Made by a program: the position numbers and the translations under genes
The notes under the pieces: generated by a model
The model's database searches: none
Told to the model about the DNA's origin: nothing
Seen by the model: only the letters and a program-made list of their open reading frames with translations
NCBI RefSeq assembly: GCF_000334895.1
Contig: NZ_BAFM01000005.1
Coordinates: 1-64,000 of the forward strand
From: Halococcus agarilyticus
GTDB taxonomy: Archaea; Halobacteriota; Halobacteria; Halobacteriales; Halococcaceae
Direction: 5' to 3'
DNA length: 64,000 nt
Shown here: positions 9,148 through 16,712 of the stretch, piece by piece
How positions within the stretch are numbered: the first letter of the stretch is position 1
Layout: each line of letters opens with the position of its first letter

Positions 9148-9333
9148 CTACCGCCACAACTCGACGGTCAGATCGGTCGCGATCCAGCCGTCGACGTTGT
9201 CCTCCTCGACGAACACGGTGCGCTCGGGGCGCGTCGAGTGCATCGAGACCGTCGTGTTCGGGGTGGAGGAGTCGGGTTCGGCACGGTCGTCGGGAGCAGC
9301 GTCGGCCTCCGTTCCGCGGGCGGGGACTGCCAT
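9148..9333 (-). CDS. Small DUF7331-like protein under an iron-type operator
   Basis: A 61-residue acidic protein from ATG 9333. The C-terminal part (RTVFVEEDNVDGWIATDLTVELWR in outline: FVEEDN, then GWIAT, ending in LWR) parallels the small protein at 7872-8045 (IVIYDERE, AWIQS, ending in EVR). The ATG lies only 8 bases from a perfect TTAGG-N4-CCTAA repeat, so the operator would cover a leaderless transcript start. No known function; its iron-type operator suggests a role in metal homeostasis. Confidence 0.65.
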   Translation of the reverse strand: MAVPARGTEADAAPDDRAEPDSSTPNTTVSMHSTRPERTVFVEEDNVDGWIATDLTVELWR

Positions 9334-9341
9334 GCCAGGAC

Positions 9342-9382
9342 TTAGGCGAGCCTAATTCTAAAAGGGTTTTGGTCGACCTAGC
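9342..9382. promoter_or_regulatory. Double DtxR/IdeR-like operator
   Basis: Two elements. The first, 9342-9355, is TTAGGCGAGCCTAA, a perfect palindrome with 6-bp arms around GA. The second, 9367-9382, is TTTTGGTCGACCTAGC, with one good half-site and one degenerate. They lie between the small minus-strand gene (start 9333) and the plus-strand gene at 9457, so they could act on both. Confidence 0.7.
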
Positions 9383-9456
9383 TCCGGCGTGGGCGAACAG
9401 TCCCTCGCCCGTCCCGAGCACCCGCCCTTTTCCCCACGCGCCGCCAACGGGTCGTC

Positions 9457-10137
9457 ATGAGCGACCGACCGGACGGCGACCGACGATCCGGCGACGACAG
9501 ACGGCAGGAGCGCGACCGCAACCGGGGGGCCGATCCCGACCTCGAACGGCTCGCCGGCGATCTCTCGACCACGCTCGACGATCTCCGCGACGAGCTGGAG
9601 GGCGAGCGCGGTCCACCGCGGGGGCCGCTCGGACTGCCGCGACCGCCGACGCCCGGCGAGCTCGTCCGGTTCACCGACGAGTACACCATCCCGACCCTGA
9701 TCGCGGTGCTCGAAGCCAACATCCGACTGCTCGAAGCGCTTCAGGGGGCGATCCGACTGGCGCGCACCGGCGAGCGCGGGCGCGAGATGCGAGCGCTCAC
9801 CGGGGAGCTCGGTCGCGACGGGCTCGACCGACTCGACGACGTGCTCGTTGATCTCCAGGACGCGCTCGACGGTCGGCCCGAGAACCCCGAGGCCAGAACC
9901 CTGCTCGACGACGCTCGCGCGCTCCGTCACGAGATCGACGACCGGCTCGCCGAAGCGGGCAACGGTCGCCGTCCGGACGCGACGCGACCGCGCGACACCG
10001 CGGACGGCGAACGGGACGACGTGGACCCGGAAGCGACCGACGACTCGGATGAGGGCGTCGCCATCGACGTCGATTCCGAGCTGGACTCGATCCGCGACGA
10101 GGTCGACGGCGACGACGATGGCGAGGAAGACTCGTAG
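9457..10137 (+). CDS. Conserved haloarchaeal protein of unknown function (DUF7547-like)
   Basis: 226 residues, no signal peptide. An Arg/Asp-rich start is followed by a helical section beginning DLERLAGDLSTTLDDLRDEL, then a proline-rich turn (RGPLGLPRPPTPGELVRF) and a long helical region (TLIAVLEANIRLLEALQGAI onward). The last ~60 residues are a very acidic, disordered tail. The PRPPTPGELVRFTDEYTIPTLI block recalls small helical proteins conserved in haloarchaea (DUF7547 as I recall it). No enzymatic motif is seen. It is divergent from the small iron-operator gene. Confidence 0.65.
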   Translation: MSDRPDGDRRSGDDRRQERDRNRGADPDLERLAGDLSTTLDDLRDELEGERGPPRGPLGLPRPPTPGELVRFTDEYTIPTLIAVLEANIRLLEALQGAIRLARTGERGREMRALTGELGRDGLDRLDDVLVDLQDALDGRPENPEARTLLDDARALRHEIDDRLAEAGNGRRPDATRPRDTADGERDDVDPEATDDSDEGVAIDVDSELDSIRDEVDGDDDGEEDS

Positions 10138-10190
10138 CGACGGGCGGTCGTCCTGGCTCGAACGCTCGCTCTGACGGCCGGTCTCGCGAG

Positions 10191-10619
10191 TTAGGCCGGT
10201 TCGAACCGATAGCCGTCCCAGTCCTGACTCTCGGGTTCGCGGATCCCGGCCGCGGGGTCGCGTAGCTCCGCGGCGTACACCGGCGCGACCTCGTCGCCGA
10301 TCTCGATCTCGTCGGTCGTGAGCTGACCGAGCGCCCGGACCGTCTCATCGTCCACAGCAAACTCGACGATCGCGAGGTGGTTGGGAGCGTCCACGCCGGG
10401 TGGCGGCGCGGTGCTCGTCGTCCACGTCACCACCGTCGCGGTGTGTGCGCTCAGATCCACGGTGCCGACCGGCTCCGCACCGTCGGGACCGATCGGGTGG
10501 CCGGGGTAGCTGATCGAGCCGTCGGCGTACCGTGTCGCTTCCATCGGCGGTGTCTCGTCCGCACCGCGGTTTCGGTCGGCTGCGTCACCCTCCTCCTCTC
10601 CGCCGTCCTCGTGGCTCAT
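10191..10619 (-). CDS. OB-fold protein (DUF35), probable beta subunit of the haloarchaeal thiolase
   Basis: 142 residues with an OB-fold DUF35-type core: YADGSISYPGHPIGPDG, AHTATVVTWTTSTAPP, NHLAIVEFAVDDETVRALGQ and the closing WDGYRFEPA. The zinc-ribbon cysteines of many DUF35 proteins are absent. In Haloferax mediterranei, PhaA and BktB beta-ketothiolases are built from a thiolase alpha subunit and a small OB-fold beta subunit; this gene has exactly that position. Its ATG overlaps the thiolase stop by 4 bases (ATGA), indicating translational coupling. Confidence 0.85.
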   Translation of the reverse strand: MSHEDGGEEEGDAADRNRGADETPPMEATRYADGSISYPGHPIGPDGAEPVGTVDLSAHTATVVTWTTSTAPPPGVDAPNHLAIVEFAVDDETVRALGQLTTDEIEIGDEVAPVYAAELRDPAAGIREPESQDWDGYRFEPA

Positions 10620-11782
10620 GCGCCCGCCTCCATGATCGTGGTGATGACGCAGTTCCCGAACCCGCCGACGTTGCACGCGAGCCCCACGTCGGCGTCGACC
10701 TGGCGCGGCCCCGCCTCGCCGAGCAGCTGTTTGTAGATCTCGTAGCCCTGCGCGACACCGCTCGCGCCGAGGGGATGGCCCTTCGACTTCAACCCTCCCG
10801 AAGTGTTGATCGGGAGGTCGCCGTCGCGCTCCGTTCGACCTGCCTCGATCGCGCGCCACGCCTCGCCAGGCTCGGCGAACCCGAGCCCCTCCATCTGGAG
10901 GAATTCGAGGATCGTGAACATATCGTGGAGTTCGGCGACATCGATATCGTCGGGATTGTAGCCGCTCCGCTCGTACGCCTGGCGGCCGGATTCGACCACG
11001 CCACCCATCGTGGTGGGGTCGCTCCGCTCGTGGACCACGTGGGTGTCGGTCGCGCCGCCGACGCCCGCGATCACGACGTACTCGTCGGTGTACTCCCGCG
11101 CCACGGATTCCGGACAGAACAACAGGGCCGCGCTGCCGTCGGTGATGGGGCAGAAGTCGTAGAGGCGGAGGGGATCGGCGACGATCGGACTCTCTAGAAC
11201 CGTTTCGAGGTCGACTTCCTTCTGAAACTGCGCGTGGGGGTTGTCGACGCCGTTTCGGTGGTTTTTGACCGCGACCTTCCCGAGGCTCTCGCGCGGCGCG
11301 TCGTACCGATCGAGATAGCGGCGTGCGGTCAGCCCCGCGAAACTCGGGAGCGTGACGCCGTGTTTGTACTCGACCGGGTGGGTGAGCGAGGCGATGACGT
11401 CGGTGGCCTCGCTCGTCGATCGATGGGTCATCTTCTCGCCACCCACCAGCAGGGTCATCTCGCTCGCACCCGAGGCGATCGACTGCCACGCGGCGTACAT
11501 CCCGGCCCCACCCGACGAAGAGGTCTGATCCACCCGCTGGGTGTACGCCGGCAGGCAGTCGAGATCGTGAGCGAGCGCGTTCGGGACGCCCGTCATCCCC
11601 TCGAACTCGCCGCTCGCCATGTTCGAGGCGTAGAGATGGTCGACGTTTTCGGGCGCGACGCCCGCGTCGTCGAGACACGCCGCGCCCGCCTCGGCGAGCA
11701 GCTCGCGCACCCACGCGTCGCGCCCGCCGAACTGGGTCATCGACGCCCCGACGATCGCAACGTCCGAGGTAGCCGTGCTCAT
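10616..11782 (-). CDS. Haloarchaeal-type beta-ketothiolase / acetyl-CoA acetyltransferase, alpha subunit
   Basis: 388-residue thiolase-superfamily protein condensing or cleaving acyl-CoAs. The position of the usual nucleophilic cysteine carries serine: DQTSSSGGAGMYAAW at residues 85-99. Known haloarchaeal PhaA/BktB alpha subunits use a Ser-His-His triad, so this is expected for the group and not a defect. ELHDMFTILE and the GHPLGASG motif carry the other catalytic histidines, and NVGGFGN lies at the C-terminus. Start at ATG 11782 (MSTATSDVAIVG); a longer frame upstream is unconvincing. It is coupled to the OB-fold gene downstream. Confidence 0.92.
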   Translation of the reverse strand: MSTATSDVAIVGASMTQFGGRDAWVRELLAEAGAACLDDAGVAPENVDHLYASNMASGEFEGMTGVPNALAHDLDCLPAYTQRVDQTSSSGGAGMYAAWQSIASGASEMTLLVGGEKMTHRSTSEATDVIASLTHPVEYKHGVTLPSFAGLTARRYLDRYDAPRESLGKVAVKNHRNGVDNPHAQFQKEVDLETVLESPIVADPLRLYDFCPITDGSAALLFCPESVAREYTDEYVVIAGVGGATDTHVVHERSDPTTMGGVVESGRQAYERSGYNPDDIDVAELHDMFTILEFLQMEGLGFAEPGEAWRAIEAGRTERDGDLPINTSGGLKSKGHPLGASGVAQGYEIYKQLLGEAGPRQVDADVGLACNVGGFGNCVITTIMEAGA

Positions 11783-11892
11783 GGGCCGAACTCTCGCCGG
11801 TGTGTTATGGACGTTTCGACACGGTGAGTCGGATCCCGGTTCGGAGCCGGGCCGCCCGGATCGCTTCGGAGAACGACGGTTCGAACCGACGA

Positions 11893-12000
11893 CTACGTCA
11901 GCACGAACGCCACGACGAGCACCAGCAGGACGAACAGCGCGGCGACGGCCGCGAAGAAGACGACGTTCTGCCGGCCCCGCCCTCTGTCGGGCATCGACAT
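11893..12000 (-). CDS. Single-pass small membrane protein (35 aa)
   Basis: A 35-residue ORF: a basic start (MPDRGRGRQN) followed by one hydrophobic helix of about 22 residues (FFAAVAALFVLLVLVVAFVL), stop at 11893. Positive-inside topology is clear. It sits between the carboxylase beta-subunit gene and the thiolase gene in the same orientation, so it may be part of the operon. Not recognised; it is not the PccX subunit, which is soluble. A start 6 bases later is equally possible. Confidence 0.5.
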   Translation of the reverse strand: MSMPDRGRGRQNVVFFAAVAALFVLLVLVVAFVLT

Positions 12001-12116
12001 ACCGGCGGCTCGCCCTGCTCCGCAATGAGCGCTGTGGAGTCGTTCTGCCGATCGCGACCGTCGTCACGTCGATCGGTGTGGCCCGGCAGCGACACACCGC
12101 CGGCCATCCGTCGGGC

Positions 12117-13718
12117 TCAGAACTGGATGTTCCCGTGCTTCTTCGGCGGGTCGTCGGCCCGCTTGCGGGCGAGGACGTCGAGATCACTCGCGAGGCGTGC
12201 GCGTGTCTCGTGGGGCTCGATGACGTCGTCGACGTAGCCGCGTTCGGCCGCCGAGTAGGGGTTCGCGAACGTCTCGCGGTACTCGTCCATCAGCACCTGT
12301 CGGGTCGCTTTCGGATCGTCGGCCGCCTCGATCTCGTCGCCGTGGAGGACCTCGACCGCACCACGCGGGCCGAGGACGGCGGTCTCCGCGCCGGGCCACG
12401 CGTAGTTCGCGTCCGCGCCGAGGAGCTTCGAGCCCATCACGATGTACGCGCCGCCGTAGGCCTTCCGGAGGATGACAGTGAGGAGGGGAACGGTGGCTTC
12501 GGCGTAGGCGTAGATCAGCTTCGCGCCGTGACGGATGATGCCGTCGTGCTCCTGGTCGGTGCCCGGCATGAACCCGGGAACGTCGACCAGCGTCACGACG
12601 GGGAGGTTGAACGAATCACAGAACCGAACGAACCGCGCGCCCTTCCCGCTCGCATCGATGTCGAGCGTGCCCGCGTTGACCCGTGGCTGGTTCGCGACCA
12701 CGCCGACCGGCCGGCCGTCGAGGCGGGCGAACCCGGTCACGAGGTTGCGCGCGAACCCGCCGTGAACCTCGAAGAAGGAGTCCGTGTCGACGATCCCCGA
12801 GACGACCTCGCACACGTCGTAGGGCTTCCGTGGCTCGTCGGGCACGACCGAACCGATCCCGTCCTGATGTCCGGGATCGTGCCCCGAGTCGATCCGCGGC
12901 GGCTCCTCGGCGTTGTTCGTCGGGAGGTAGGCGAGCAGCCGCCGGACGTCGTCGAGTGCGTCCAGCTCCGTGGCGCAGGCGAGGTGGGCGACCCCGCTCT
13001 CGGTCGCGTGGGTTCGCGCCCCGCCCAGCTCCGCCATCGAGATCTCCTCGCCCGTCACGGTCTCGATCACGTCCGGCCCCGTGATCATCATATGCGACGT
13101 GTCCTCGACCATCACCGTGAAGTCCGTCAGCGCGGGCGAGTAGGTCGCACCGCCGGCGCAGGGCCCCATGATCGCCGAGATCTGCGGGACGACCCCGCTC
13201 GCCCGGACGTTCCGCCGGAAGATCTTCGCGAAGCCCGCGAGCGAGTCGATCCCCTCCTGGATGCGCGCGCCCGCAGAGTCGTTGAGGCCGACGATCGGCG
13301 CACCGGTCTCGATCGCCCTGTCCATCACCGCACAGATCTTGTCGGCGACCGCCTCGCCGATCGATCCCCCGAGAACGGTGAAATCGTGGGCGAAGACGAA
13401 CACTTTGCGACCGTCGACCTCGCCGTACCCCGTGACGACGCCGTCGCCCGGCACACCACGTTCGTCCATGTCGAAGTCGGTCGCGCGGTGTTCGACGAAC
13501 GTCCCGAGCTCGCGGAACGTGTCGTCGTCCATGAGATACTCGATCCGCTCGCGCGCGGTCAGCTTTCCCTTCGCGTGCTGGGCCGCGACCCGCTCCTCGC
13601 CGCCGCCCGCTGCCGCCGCCGCGCGCCGCCGTCGGAGCGACTCGATCGGCGTCTCGCTCGCGGCACGCTCCGCCACCTCGGTGGCTTCCTCGCGGCTGAT
13701 GGACTCTTCCGTCGCCAC
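12117..13718 (-). CDS. pccB: Acyl-CoA (propionyl/acetyl/methylmalonyl-type) carboxylase, carboxyltransferase (beta) subunit
   Basis: 533 residues, the usual length of PccB/AccB-type carboxyltransferases. Motifs: AAQHAKGKLTARERIEYLMD, GDGVVTGYGEVDGRKVFVFA, the oxyanion loop LNDSAGARIQEGIDSLAGF, GPCAGGATYSPAL in the N-half, and VDVPGFMPGTDQEHDGIIRHGAKL and AYGGAYIVMGSK in the C-half. It transfers carboxylate from biotin to propionyl- or acetyl-CoA. The biotin-carboxylase (PccA) partner is not in the window. GTG start; one base separates it from the reductase gene upstream, so they are co-transcribed. Confidence 0.93.
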   Translation of the reverse strand: MATEESISREEATEVAERAASETPIESLRRRRAAAAAGGGEERVAAQHAKGKLTARERIEYLMDDDTFRELGTFVEHRATDFDMDERGVPGDGVVTGYGEVDGRKVFVFAHDFTVLGGSIGEAVADKICAVMDRAIETGAPIVGLNDSAGARIQEGIDSLAGFAKIFRRNVRASGVVPQISAIMGPCAGGATYSPALTDFTVMVEDTSHMMITGPDVIETVTGEEISMAELGGARTHATESGVAHLACATELDALDDVRRLLAYLPTNNAEEPPRIDSGHDPGHQDGIGSVVPDEPRKPYDVCEVVSGIVDTDSFFEVHGGFARNLVTGFARLDGRPVGVVANQPRVNAGTLDIDASGKGARFVRFCDSFNLPVVTLVDVPGFMPGTDQEHDGIIRHGAKLIYAYAEATVPLLTVILRKAYGGAYIVMGSKLLGADANYAWPGAETAVLGPRGAVEVLHGDEIEAADDPKATRQVLMDEYRETFANPYSAAERGYVDDVIEPHETRARLASDLDVLARKRADDPPKKHGNIQF

Positions 13719-13719
13719 G

Positions 13720-14463
13720 CTACCACTCCATCCCGCCGTTGACCGCGAGGATCTGGCCGGTCATGTACGAGGACTCCTCGCCCGCGACGAACCGGACGAT
13801 CCCGGTGACGTCCTCGATCGAGGCGAACCGATTCAACGGAATGCGCTGGAGGATCTTCTCTTGAACCTCCTCGGAAACCTCGTCGAGCATGTCGGTCTCG
13901 ACGAACCCCGGTGCGACGCAGTTCGCGGTCGACCCCGTTCGAGCGAGTTCGAGCGCGATCGTCCTGGTGAACCCGAAGAGGCCGCTCTTGGTGGTGGCGT
14001 AGTTCGCCTGACCGTAGTTGCCCTGCTGGCCGACGACGCTCGAAATGTTGATCAGCCGGCCGTGGTCGGCCTCCTGGATGTCGTCGAACAGGCAGTGCGT
14101 GCAGTTGTACACCCCGCCGAGGTTCACATTGATAACGCGCTCCCAGTCCTCGCGGGACATGTTTCCGAAGGTGCGATCGACGGTGAGGCCCGCGTTGTTC
14201 ACCAGTACGTCGGCCGGACCGAACGCGTCGTGGACGCTTTCGGCCATCGCCGCGACCGCGTCGTACTCGGCGACGTCGGCCTGGACCGCGATCGCCTCCC
14301 CGCCGTCGTCCTCTACGGTGTCGACGACCTCGTGGGCGGCCGCCTCCGACGAGCGGTAGTTCACTACGACGTTCGCGCCTTGGCGTCCGAGTTCCTCGGC
14401 GATGCCCCGGCCGATCCCCCGTGACGCACCGGTGACCACACAGGTCTGATTTTCGAGCGACAT
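13720..14463 (-). CDS. SDR-family 3-oxoacyl-/acetoacetyl-CoA reductase (PhaB/FabG-like)
   Basis: 247-residue classical short-chain dehydrogenase. The cofactor loop is TGASRGIGRGIA, NNAG follows, the catalytic Ser-Tyr-Lys occurs as ISSVVGQQ... and YATTKSG, and PGFVETDM precedes the flexible lid. The arginine after the second strand (NYRSSE) suggests NADPH. With the thiolase pair and acyl-CoA carboxylase downstream, reduction of acetoacetyl-CoA to 3-hydroxybutyryl-CoA is the likely role, feeding PHA or a related acyl pathway. No PHA synthase is present. The start at ATG 14463 gives the standard SDR N-terminus. Confidence 0.9.
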   Translation of the reverse strand: MSLENQTCVVTGASRGIGRGIAEELGRQGANVVVNYRSSEAAAHEVVDTVEDDGGEAIAVQADVAEYDAVAAMAESVHDAFGPADVLVNNAGLTVDRTFGNMSREDWERVINVNLGGVYNCTHCLFDDIQEADHGRLINISSVVGQQGNYGQANYATTKSGLFGFTRTIALELARTGSTANCVAPGFVETDMLDEVSEEVQEKILQRIPLNRFASIEDVTGIVRFVAGEESSYMTGQILAVNGGMEW

Positions 14464-14575
14464 GAACTCTACCGGGAGGCTACATCCCGGGGTACGTAAG
14501 TGTACTGTCGGCGGGGAATTTTCGAACGGATGCACAACAGAGGTCCACGGCCGCGACCGGACGGCGAACCCTCGC

Positions 14576-14968
14576 TCACTCGTCCGTCGCGTCGCGGAGC
14601 CGGTCGACCTCGCGCCGGAACCCGACGAGTTCGGCACGCTGCGCTGCGAGGTTCGCGAGGCGCTCGTCGAGCGTGTCGAGGGCGTCGTCGATCCCCGTCG
14701 CGAGCCCGTCGAGGTCGTACTCGCCCGCCTCGATCCGGGCACGCCGAATGTGCTTGCAGTCGGCCTCGCGATACTGAAAGTCCGGACAGGTACACGACGG
14801 CGCGCGGATCTCGACCAGGTACTCCTCACCCGCCTCGCTGTACACCTGGTAGACGTCGGGCGCGTGTTCGAGGACGGTCAGCCGTTCGCCGACCGCCCGC
14901 CGGTCGCGCTTGTCGATGCGGTGCTTGAACGGTCGCGTCGCGAGCGCTTCGTCGTACGATATGCTCAT
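14576..14968 (-). CDS. SWIM zinc-finger domain protein
   Basis: 130 residues. The central SWIM motif is CxCx(n)CxH: CTCPDFQYREADCKH at about residues 59-73. The preceding strands (VYQVYSEAGEEYLVEI) form the usual beta-part, and the C-terminal half is a helical region. SWIM domains bind DNA or proteins; this stand-alone form is common in haloarchaea with unknown partners. Its ATG overlaps the stop of a 35-residue ORF upstream (ATGA). Confidence 0.87.
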   Translation of the reverse strand: MSISYDEALATRPFKHRIDKRDRRAVGERLTVLEHAPDVYQVYSEAGEEYLVEIRAPSCTCPDFQYREADCKHIRRARIEAGEYDLDGLATGIDDALDTLDERLANLAAQRAELVGFRREVDRLRDATDE

Positions 14969-15072
14969 TGGATGGGTCGAATCAGTCGGTATTCATCGGT
15001 GAGGCCGGCTTCCTCGGCGCACATTACGGCCTCGCCGTCGGGGACGCTCTCCAGCGCTGCTGTCGTCTTCAT
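14965..15072 (-). CDS. Small ORF translationally coupled to the SWIM gene
   Basis: 35 residues starting MKTTAALESVPDGEAVMCAE and ending in RLIRPIQ. Its TGA overlaps the SWIM gene ATG by four bases, the arrangement of coupled haloarchaeal genes. Composition is acidic and codon use looks normal for the window. I do not recognise a family. It is too short to exclude chance; the coupling is the main support. Confidence 0.45.
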   Translation of the reverse strand: MKTTAALESVPDGEAVMCAEEAGLTDEYRLIRPIQ

Positions 15073-15294
15073 ACTCCCGCTTACCGATCTCTCGGGATAA
15101 GCTGGCGTCTACACCGCACCGGAAGTGAAACCATACCTCCTGAAACGCCCGTATTCGCCGCCCAGGCGTCTCGAAAGGCGCGTTTCGGTTCACGTTCACG
15201 AGATCCGCTTCGGTGCGGAGGATCGGTCGTCGGGAAAGGAGCCAGTCGCGCCGGAGCAGCGGGGCTTTTGGGGGTCGATCCGCTATCGACGGTG

Positions 15295-15669
15295 ATGGAG
15301 TACGCCGCGCTGGTCGACGTCTACGAGCGCCTCCAAGCCACGTCGTCGAACCTCGAGAAGACCGCGATCCTCGCCGAGGCGCTCGCGGACGCGGACGAAG
15401 CGCAGCTCCCGCTGCTCGTCAAACTCCTCCGCGGGAAGCTGTTCGCGCCGTGGGAGGTCGAGGAGCTCGGGATCTCCTCGCGCCTCACGACGGAGACCAT
15501 CGCGACCGCGACCGGCGTCGACGCAGACGCGATCGAGACGACGTGGCGCGATACGGGCGACCTCGGCGACGCCGCCGCAGCGATCGCGAACCGGAAACAG
15601 CGAACCCTGGTCACGACGCGGCTTGACGTCCGCACCGTCCACGACACGCTTCAGGAGCTCGCGACGTGA
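15295..15669 (+). pseudogene. Truncated ATP-dependent DNA ligase (N-terminal fragment)
   Basis: 124 residues from ATG 15295 that read as the N-terminal DNA-binding domain of archaeal ATP-dependent ligase: MEYAALVDVYERLQATSSNL, EKTAILAEAL, LLVKLLRGKLFAPWEVEELG and TRLDVRTVHDTLQELA. A normal enzyme has over 550 residues with an adenylation domain holding KxDG and an OB domain; all of that is missing. The frame stops at 15669, immediately followed by the C-terminal end of a ligase-associated exonuclease. This is best read as the left edge of a large deletion through a ligase-exonuclease gene pair. Confidence 0.75.
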
Positions 15670-15831
15670 CCTTCCCGCTCTCGGATCACTGCGATTTCGC
15701 CGAGCTCGAAACCGTCGACCCGGAGATCGTCTACACCCACCACGGGTCGGCAGAGACGTTCGCGACCCACTGCACACTCGGCTACGAGGCACGCGCTCAA
15801 GCGCGACCAGGCGACCCTCGGCGAGTTCTGA
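15670..15831 (+). pseudogene. C-terminal remnant of ligase-associated (beta-CASP/MBL) DNA exonuclease, frameshifted
   Basis: FPLSDHCDFAEL followed by VDPEIVYTHHGSAETFATHC and LGYEARA is the C-terminal signature of the MBL-fold exonuclease (mRNA 3'-end-processing-factor-like) usually encoded beside ATP-dependent ligase. The block between AEL and ETVDPE is shorter than in the family. At about 15792-15798 two bases are missing, after which the ancestral ending ALKRDQATLGEF and a TGA (15829-15831) are found in another frame. No N-terminal metal-binding part exists. Clearly non-functional. Confidence 0.7.
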
Positions 15832-15861
15832 CGGACGGATCGCCGAGGACGTTCGGTACAA

Positions 15862-16518
15862 GTGCGTGGGCGTCGTTTTTCCGGACTGCACACGAACCGA
15901 ACCCGTCTCGGACTCGTCGGCGCGGCCGCCGTCGGCGGTGCGGTGGCGCTGTGGAGCGGGTACAGCCTGCTCGCGGCGCGATCGGCCGAGAGCGTCGCGT
16001 ACACCGTCGAGCGACCCCTCGACGACCGCACGGAGATCCGGCGGTATCCCGAGCTCGTCCGGGTCGAGACCACCGGTTCCTCGAATCGGGAGGCGTTCGG
16101 CCGGCTGTTCGAGTACCTCCAGGGCGCGAACGAGTCGCGTTCGGACGTGGCGATGATCGCGCCCGCCCGCACCGACGGCGAATCGATCGAGATGACGTCA
16201 CCGGTTCGCACCGACGACGACGGTGACGAGGTGCGAATGGGGTTTTATCTCCCCGAGAGCTACACCCCGAACACGGCTCCGCGGCCGACCGATCCGGCCG
16301 TCTCGCTCGCCGTCGAGCCACCACGGTCGGTCGCGGCGCGGCGCTTCTCGTGGTGGGCGACCGACTGGCGGACGAGCCGCCAGCAGTCGAAGCTCCTCGA
16401 AACGCTCGCCGAGTCCGACGTCACTCCGGTCGGCGAGCCGTTCAGCCTCGGGTACGACGCTCCGGGCACCTCTCCCTTCCTCCGGACGAACGAGGTCGCG
16501 GTCGATGTCACGTGGTAG
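15862..16518 (+). CDS. SOUL family heme-binding protein
   Basis: 218 residues. An N-terminal hydrophobic segment (LGLVGAAAVGGAVALWSGYSLLA) anchors the protein or serves as signal, followed by the SOUL/HBP domain: YTVERPLDDRTEIRRYPELV, FGRLFEYLQGAN, IEMTSPVRT, FYLPESYTP and a closing FLRTNEVAVDV. SOUL proteins bind heme or tetrapyrrole in eukaryotes; the archaeal role is unknown. GTG 15862 is chosen since it is the only start ahead of the hydrophobic segment. It follows directly the decayed ligase/exonuclease locus. Confidence 0.85.
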   Translation: MRGRRFSGLHTNRTRLGLVGAAAVGGAVALWSGYSLLAARSAESVAYTVERPLDDRTEIRRYPELVRVETTGSSNREAFGRLFEYLQGANESRSDVAMIAPARTDGESIEMTSPVRTDDDGDEVRMGFYLPESYTPNTAPRPTDPAVSLAVEPPRSVAARRFSWWATDWRTSRQQSKLLETLAESDVTPVGEPFSLGYDAPGTSPFLRTNEVAVDVTW

Positions 16519-16712
16519 CGCGGACGAGGACCGCTCCTTCGATAGGGGACGGACGAGATGATCGCGAACCGAACCCACCCTCTGGCTGGCGATCCGACCC
16601 GTCCTGACACACCGGGCGTTCAACGGCCGTCCGTAGATCGTGACGACAGCCTTTTGACGTGATACTATCGCAAGCACAAAGTATAGGTGGGTCACAGGTG
16701 CCCGAACACAAA

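Noticed and set aside
11775-13742. A 655-residue open frame on the plus strand
   Set aside because: Mirror of the carboxylase beta-subunit gene; no family resemblance.
15666-16226. Continuous plus-strand frame joining the exonuclease remnant to downstream sequence
   Set aside because: After about 15798 the frame is Arg/Pro-rich and antisense-like; the real downstream gene (SOUL) is in another frame, which supports a frameshifted remnant.
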